From NCBI GenBank assembly GCA_021779635.1, contig JAJYAH010000189.1, positions 1 to 10,054 on the forward strand: 10,054 nt of DNA, in the 5' to 3' direction. Source of the stretch: Pseudomonadota bacterium (GTDB taxonomy: Bacteria; Pseudomonadota; Alphaproteobacteria; Rhizobiales; Xanthobacteraceae). A program made the position numbers and the translations under genes. Below are positions 6,139 through 10,054 of this stretch, piece after piece (the first letter of the stretch is position 1; every line of letters starts with the position of its first letter). Under the pieces are notes generated by a model, which did no database searches, was not told the origin of the DNA, and worked only from the letters and a program-made list of their open reading frames with translations.

Positions 6139-7080
6139 TCAGAAGCCGACGTTGTCGCCGCCTTTCAGGGCCAGAATGTCGCGCGCCTCGGCAGGCGTTG
6201 CGATGGAATGCCCAAGCTCTTCGAGAATTCGCCGCATTTTGGCAACCTGCTCGGCATTCGAGGCGGCGAGCTTGCCACGGCCGATGTAGAGCGAGTCCTC
6301 TAGGCCTACGCGAACGTTTCCACCTAACATCGCGGCATGGGTAGCGAAGGGGATCTGCGAGCGCCCGGCCGCAAGCACCGACCAGCGATAGTCGTCGCCG
6401 AACAGACGGTCCGCGGTCTCTTTCATGAACATCATGTTGCGCGTTTCAGCGCCGATGCCGCCGAGGATGCCGAAGATCGTTTGCACGAAGAACGGCGGCT
6501 TCACGAGCTTGCGGTCGACGAAATGGGCGAGATTGTAGAGGTGGCCGACGTCGTAGCACTCATGCTCGAAACGCGTGCCGTGTTCTTCGCCTAGCAACTT
6601 GAGTATGCGCTCGATGTCACGAAATGTGTTTCGGAAGATGAAATCGTCGGTACCGCGAAGATAGGGCTCTTCCCAGTCGTGTTTCCAGTTCGTGTAGCGA
6701 TCCGCCAGCGGATAGATGCCGAAATTCATCGATCCCATATTGAGCGAGCACATCTCCGGCTTGGCGATAAGTGGCGCGGCGAGCCGCTGCTCGACTGTCA
6801 TGTTGAGCCCGCCGCCCGTCGTGACGTTGATGACCGCGTCAGTCGATTGCTTGATGCGCGGCAGGAATTGCATGAAAACCGCCGGGTCGGGCGTAGGCCG
6901 GCCGTCCTTTGGATCACGCGCATGCAGGTGCAGGATGGAAGCGCCGGCTTCGGCCGCCGCGATCGACTGTGCCGCAATGTCATCGGGCGTATAGGGCAGC
7001 GCGTCCGACATCGTCGGCGTATGAATACCGCCAGTGACAGCGCAGGTGATGATGACCTTGTCGGATTTAACTTTTGCCAT
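6139..7080 (-). CDS. Beta-keto acid cleavage enzyme (BKACE, DUF849)
   Basis: A 313-residue TIM-barrel enzyme of the BKACE/3-keto-5-aminohexanoate cleavage (Kce) family. Members react a beta-keto acid with acetyl-CoA to give acetoacetate and a new acyl-CoA. The family pattern is complete: VIITCAVTGGIHTPTMS at the N-terminus, HLHARDPKDGRPTPD with zinc ligands H51 and H53, NVTTGGGLNMT near 85-95, and VRVGLEDS with E261 as the likely third ligand. The frame is open upstream to 7188, but that extension overlaps the previous gene. The ATG at 7080 gives the usual length and leaves 5 bp after the dehydrogenase stop. The family covers many substrates (dehydrocarnitine, beta-ketoadipate-like and beta-ketoglutarate-like acids and others), so the exact substrate is open. 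The neighbouring dehydrogenase probably makes its keto acid. Confidence 0.92.
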   Translation of the reverse strand: MAKVKSDKVIITCAVTGGIHTPTMSDALPYTPDDIAAQSIAAAEAGASILHLHARDPKDGRPTPDPAVFMQFLPRIKQSTDAVINVTTGGGLNMTVEQRLAAPLIAKPEMCSLNMGSMNFGIYPLADRYTNWKHDWEEPYLRGTDDFIFRNTFRDIERILKLLGEEHGTRFEHECYDVGHLYNLAHFVDRKLVKPPFFVQTIFGILGGIGAETRNMMFMKETADRLFGDDYRWSVLAAGRSQIPFATHAAMLGGNVRVGLEDSLYIGRGKLAASNAEQVAKMRRILEELGHSIATPAEARDILALKGGDNVGF

Positions 7081-7085
7081 GGAAT

Positions 7086-8015
7086 TCAGCCCCAACTCAG
7101 GTTTGAGGTAGCAAGGTTCGACTTGAAACTCGTCTTCAGATGTTCGGCGACTTTCGCGCGCAGCGCCGCTTGCCGTTCCTCGGGCCATTCGAGAAATCCG
7201 CGGCCCGATCTGAAGCCCAACCGTCCATCATCTATCAACTGGTCCAGGTACTCCGATGGCTCGGTGGCTCGACTAAGGGCAGGAAAGACGTAGGAATGAA
7301 TCGCTCGGGTGAGTTCGAGGCCGACGAGGTCCGCGTTCTCGATGGGTCCGAGCACGGCAAGGCGGGCTCCGAAGCTTGACTTGACAACGTCGTCTACGGT
7401 TTTTGCGTCGCATACGCCTTCAGCGATGAGGGCGATCGCTTCGCGCCATAGCGCATGTTGTAGACGATTGCCGATAAAGCCCGGGACGTCCTTCTTGACT
7501 TCGACGGGGGATTTGCCGACGCGCCCGAGCAAATCCATCGTCGAAACTATTGTCGCGTCCGAAGTCTCGTCGGTCCTGACCACTTCGACCAGCGGAACGA
7601 GATAAGGCGGGTTCCACCAATGCGTGCCAAGCATGCGGGATTTTAATCGCACATGCCGAGCGATCTGCCCGATGGGAATGACGGACGTGTTTGACGCCAG
7701 AATCGCATCGGGACGCGCAACGCGCTCTATATCCGCGAAAATCTTCTGCTTGAGTTCAAGGTTTTCTGGCGCCGCCTCGATGACCAGGTCGGCTCCGTCG
7801 ACGCATGATTCCAAAGCGTCGGTGACTACCACGTTGTCGAGCACCGCACGGTCTATACGCAGATCGTCGAGATTGACGCCGATCCGCTCGACGATGCGAT
7901 CTCGTACTTCTCCTATCGGGTCGCTAATCCGGACATCATGGCCCGCCGAGGCAAAGACCTGGGCAATGCCATGGCCCATGAGGCCGCCCCCGATTATGGC
8001 TATGCGCTCGCCCAT
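7086..8015 (-). CDS. 3-hydroxyacyl-CoA/3-hydroxy acid dehydrogenase (3HCDH fold)
   Basis: A 309-residue NAD-dependent dehydrogenase with the two-domain 3HCDH architecture. The Rossmann domain has GGGLMGHG (G9, G11, G14) and an acidic D32 ending strand 2, favouring NAD(H). SNTS ends at S111, H132 lies in GTHWWNPPYL and E144 in PLVEV; the spacings S-H 21 and H-E 12 match the catalytic arrangement of 3-hydroxyacyl-CoA dehydrogenases. N183 in PGFIGNR follows, and the C-terminal helical domain ends in GFRSGRGFLEW. THWWNPP in place of the more common HPFNP marks a divergent branch, so a free 3-hydroxy acid is as likely a substrate as a CoA ester. L-carnitine dehydrogenase, a related enzyme, also works beside a BKACE. 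The ATG lies 3 bp after the SDR stop and the gene ends 5 bp before BKACE. Confidence 0.88.
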   Translation of the reverse strand: MGERIAIIGGGLMGHGIAQVFASAGHDVRISDPIGEVRDRIVERIGVNLDDLRIDRAVLDNVVVTDALESCVDGADLVIEAAPENLELKQKIFADIERVARPDAILASNTSVIPIGQIARHVRLKSRMLGTHWWNPPYLVPLVEVVRTDETSDATIVSTMDLLGRVGKSPVEVKKDVPGFIGNRLQHALWREAIALIAEGVCDAKTVDDVVKSSFGARLAVLGPIENADLVGLELTRAIHSYVFPALSRATEPSEYLDQLIDDGRLGFRSGRGFLEWPEERQAALRAKVAEHLKTSFKSNLATSNLSWG

Positions 8016-8018
8016 GGA

Positions 8019-8819
8019 TCAGCCCGCCGTGTAGCCGCCGTCGGCATAAAGAATGTGACCGGTGTAGAAATCCGACGCCTTCGAGGCGAGAAACAGGAGT
8101 GGCCCAGCGAGATCGTCGGGTTCGCCGAGCCGCCCCTTCGGCACACGGGCGAGGAAACCCGCGCGAGTTGTCTTCGCCCGCTCGTCTTCGCCGAACATCC
8201 AGGACGTAAGGGGCGAGCGGAACACCGTCGGTGCGATCGCGTTGACCGTGATGCCAGTCGGGCCCCACTCGCAGCCGAGCGCGCGTGTGATGCCATCGAC
8301 CGCGGATTTCGAGGCGCAGTAGGCGGTGTAGCCCGCGGGATGGCCGAGCAGGCCGCGCGCCGACGACATGAGTATTATCTTGCCGCCCTCGCCCTGCACC
8401 AGCAGCTGCTTCCCAACGGCGCGGGCGATAAGCCAGCTTTGGGTGACGTTGGCGTCCATTACGTCGAGAAAGCGCTCCGGCGCCATTTCCGTGATCTTGG
8501 CGACGTCGTTCTTGCCCGAGGCAACGATAAGAATATCAACGCGCCCAAAGCGTTCGACCGCCTTGGCGACGATCGCGTCACAAGCCCCCTCGTTTGAGGT
8601 GCGGATCGCCATTTCCTCAACTTCCGCGCCGCGCTCTCGGCATTCGCCGGCCACCTCCGCAAGCTCTTTGGTCTTGCCAGCCGTCAGCAGCAGTTTGGCG
8701 CCGGCTGATGCGAGGGTCTCGGCCGCGACGGCTCCAAAGGCGCCCGAGGCGCCCGTGACGATCGCCACCTTTCCGCGAACAGAGAACAGGGCGAGCGGAT
8801 CTTTGGGCGCCTCGGTCAT
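8019..8819 (-). CDS. SDR-family NAD(P)-dependent oxidoreductase
   Basis: A 266-residue classical short-chain dehydrogenase/reductase. It has the cofactor motif TGASGAFG at 22-29, an NxxVTQSW region corresponding to the structural Asn, MSSARG with catalytic Ser near 152-153, and the active-site pair Y167/K171 in YCASK. A family-typical GITVNAIAP follows, and the end is YADGGYTAG. In the position equivalent to the usual NNAG motif the protein reads VASGKND, a less common variant. It would interconvert an alcohol and a ketone in the cytoplasm; the direction and substrate are not visible. Its ATG overlaps the cupin stop by 4 bp and its stop is 3 bp from the next start, so the three genes are translationally linked. 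Confidence 0.92.
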   Translation of the reverse strand: MTEAPKDPLALFSVRGKVAIVTGASGAFGAVAAETLASAGAKLLLTAGKTKELAEVAGECRERGAEVEEMAIRTSNEGACDAIVAKAVERFGRVDILIVASGKNDVAKITEMAPERFLDVMDANVTQSWLIARAVGKQLLVQGEGGKIILMSSARGLLGHPAGYTAYCASKSAVDGITRALGCEWGPTGITVNAIAPTVFRSPLTSWMFGEDERAKTTRAGFLARVPKGRLGEPDDLAGPLLFLASKASDFYTGHILYADGGYTAG

Positions 8820-9166
8820 GGCTTCACTCCCGGTGGGTAGGGAATTACGACGAGCATCTTGCAGACGTCGTTGTCGCGATTGACGATCTCTCGAACCTCA
8901 CCGGGCGCGATAGTGCAGGAATCCATCGGTCCGAGGATTGTTTCCTCTCCTCCGACGATGATCGTCATGCGTCCGCTGAGGACGACATAGACCTTTTCGA
9001 ACGGCGTCGAGTCCGGCCCGGCGCCGCCATTCGGCAGGAACTGAGAATAGCCAACCCATTGATTGGCAGGGCCGCCGGGCTCGAAGCCTTGCAATCGCAA
9101 GCCTACAACGCCGCGATGGTTGGGCGCCTCGTAAGGCTTGGCGTCGGCAAAATGCTTGACATGCAT
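8816..9166 (-). CDS. Small single-domain cupin lacking metal-binding histidines
   Basis: A 116-residue single-domain cupin. The beta-barrel pattern is clear: FEKVYVVLSGRMTIIVGGEE at 56-75 corresponds to motif 1 and DSCTIAPGEVREIVN at 82-96 to motif 2. The canonical HxH of motif 1 is absent (the region reads GAGPDSTPFEK) and the motif 2 His is replaced by Arg92. E57 is the only obvious acidic residue near the usual metal site. The three His in the protein (2, 5, 17) lie outside the motifs. It may therefore be a metal-free binding or isomerase protein, or a structural partner, rather than a dioxygenase. A GGAGGT ribosome binding site lies 6 bp upstream of the ATG. It overlaps the SDR start by 4 bp and follows the cyclase fragment by 62 bp. 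Confidence 0.88.
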   Translation of the reverse strand: MHVKHFADAKPYEAPNHRGVVGLRLQGFEPGGPANQWVGYSQFLPNGGAGPDSTPFEKVYVVLSGRMTIIVGGEETILGPMDSCTIAPGEVREIVNRDNDVCKMLVVIPYPPGVKP

Positions 9167-9228
9167 AGCGTTACCTCCGGTATCGCCGTTTCATTCTTGT
9201 TTGGGGTCGGCCTTTGTGGCCTTCGCCG
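9167..9228. other. 62-bp gap with two small hairpins
   Basis: This is the largest gap inside the operon. It contains the cupin ribosome binding site (GGAGGT on the minus strand, about 9173-9178) and a GGCC-TTTGT-GGCC hairpin at 9209-9221 that abuts the inverted repeat over the cyclase stop. I see no convincing -35/-10 pair and no U tract, so neither an internal promoter nor a strong terminator is supported. Confidence 0.4.
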
Positions 9229-9238
9229 TTAGGCGAAG
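9221..9238. repeat. Perfect inverted repeat over cyclase stop codon
   Basis: CTTCGCC and GGCGAAG form a perfect 7-bp inverted repeat around a 4-base GTTA loop that contains most of the cyclase stop codon (TAA on the minus strand). The mRNA hairpin would sit at the end of the cyclase frame. With no following T run it is more likely an RNA processing or stability element, or chance, than an intrinsic terminator. Confidence 0.45.
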
Positions 9239-9841
9239 CTCGCGCCATCCGCGATGCGGTAACCCTGCGACTTGTCGATCATCGCCACCAGGCGAATGAT
9301 GCAGCCGTCGCCGCGGTCCCAGTTCCAAGGGAAGAAGGCGAAAGTGACGCGCTTGCCAGTGACCGCGTCGAGGTCGCCGCCGACATTTTCGATTCCAAGA
9401 ATGCCATTGCTGAAAAGGATACGATGCACGGGTTCCCACTCGGGGTGGGCTTCCTTCCAGTCAATGCCGCCGGACCACTTCTTGAATTCCTCGGCGAGGT
9501 GGGGATGCAGTGGGCCGTTGCGATGCGGGCCGATCGCAGTGGCGAGCGGATGGTCGTTGGCCTGCGTGTCGTGGCCGACGACCTTGACCTTCTTTTCCAC
9601 GAACCAATGACCGGCTGAAGGCACAAAGCCGGGGCACTTGCAGAAGTATTCCTCGCTGTCGCGGTACTTCTTGTGCCAGCCCGTGTTGACGATCACGACG
9701 TCGCCGGGTCGCACGACATGGCCGGCCGCCTTTTCGAGGTCGTCGTATGTGATGGGTTCCCACATCGCCTTGGGGATCGATACGACAATGCCCGAGCCGA
9801 AGAAGTGCGGCAGCGGCACCTCGTCGATGAACGGGGTATCC

Positions 9842-9843
<2 letters not shown>
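9229..9843 (-). pseudogene. Cyclase-family hydrolase, 5'-truncated (kynurenine formamidase-like)
   Basis: Residues 63-266 of the open frame match the cyclase family (PF04199, kynurenine formamidase/isatin hydrolase-like metal-dependent hydrolases). Support includes VVIVNTGWHKKY near 111-122 with the family TGW, VGHDTQANDHP near 151-161, and GIENVGGDLDAVTG. H202 and E214 are placed 12 apart, like the His/Glu pair of the family. The N-terminal HxGTHxDxP metal-binding motif, expected in the first 60-70 residues, is missing. Its place is taken by TolR sequence in the same frame. The remainder looks intact up to a TAA, with no frameshift. The product would lack most metal ligands and probably activity. 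When intact it would be the first enzyme gene of this operon and might open an amide or lactone in the pathway. The break may be biological or an assembly join. Confidence 0.82.
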
Positions 9844-10029
<186 letters not shown>

Positions 10030-10031
10030 GA

Positions 10032-10054
10032 CTAGAAAGTGCTGCGCGCGGTGG
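10032..10054 (-). CDS. Possible last codons of tolQ/exbB (partial)
   Basis: Upstream of the tolR-like ATG, the minus strand reads ACC GCG CGC AGC ACT TTC TAG, giving TARSTF and a stop 2 bp before the start codon. TolQ/ExbB genes usually end directly before tolR/exbD, so this could be the tolQ terminus. Six residues are too few to identify it, and the call rests on gene order alone. Confidence 0.25.

Noticed and set aside
7081..7188. Longer BKACE start at 7188
   Set aside because: The extension lies over the dehydrogenase C-terminus and does not resemble the family. Homologues begin at the MAKVKSDKVIITCAVTG region.
7938..8597. Plus-strand open frame across the SDR and dehydrogenase starts
   Set aside because: Antisense shadow of two well-recognised enzymes whose motifs (YxxxK and GxGxxG) fix the minus-strand frames.

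Overview
The window looks like a piece of a GC-rich proteobacterial genome. It is probably alphaproteobacterial: the Liv-type ABC genes, the beta-keto acid cleavage enzyme and the exonuclease III fragment all read that way. This is an impression from protein style, not a computed classification. Almost everything from base 814 to base 9231 is on the minus strand and forms one tightly packed operon, with 4-bp ATGA overlaps or gaps of 3-62 bp. In transcription order (right to left) it runs: 5'-truncated cyclase-family hydrolase, cupin, SDR oxidoreductase, 3-hydroxyacyl-CoA-dehydrogenase-type enzyme, beta-keto acid cleavage enzyme (BKACE, DUF849), PhlG-like 2,4-diacetylphloroglucinol-hydrolase-family protein, periplasmic substrate-binding protein, LivH permease, LivM permease, and a fused LivG-LivF double ATPase.

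The left 0.7 kb is a stack of broken mobile elements on the plus strand. In order it holds an IS21-like element end with four 23-bp direct repeats, the last two domains (truncated D5, then D6) of a group II intron, a short tail of an IS3-family transposase, and the start of an IS256-family transposase. The last is joined in frame to the C-terminal 78 codons or so of exonuclease III (xthA). No complete mobile element is present.

The right end is a second abrupt join. The first 60 or so codons of a TolR/ExbD protein (minus strand) run in frame into the C-terminal 200 residues of the cyclase-family hydrolase, whose usual N-terminal HxGTHxD metal site is missing. The catabolic operon is therefore bordered on both sides by chimeric open reading frames. 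These could be real recombination scars of a mobile or rearranged island, or assembly joins.

As a system, the operon pairs a high-affinity ABC importer of the branched-chain amino acid/aromatic acid type with enzymes that form and break beta-dicarbonyl compounds. Two NAD(P)-dependent dehydrogenases could oxidise hydroxyl to keto groups. BKACE would cleave a beta-keto acid with acetyl-CoA, and the PhlG-like protein would hydrolyse a C-C bond next to a carbonyl. The substrate cannot be read from sequence. The combination of a PhlG-family C-C hydrolase, BKACE and a dedicated Liv transporter is the most interesting biology here. No regulator gene and no convincing operon promoter lie in the window.
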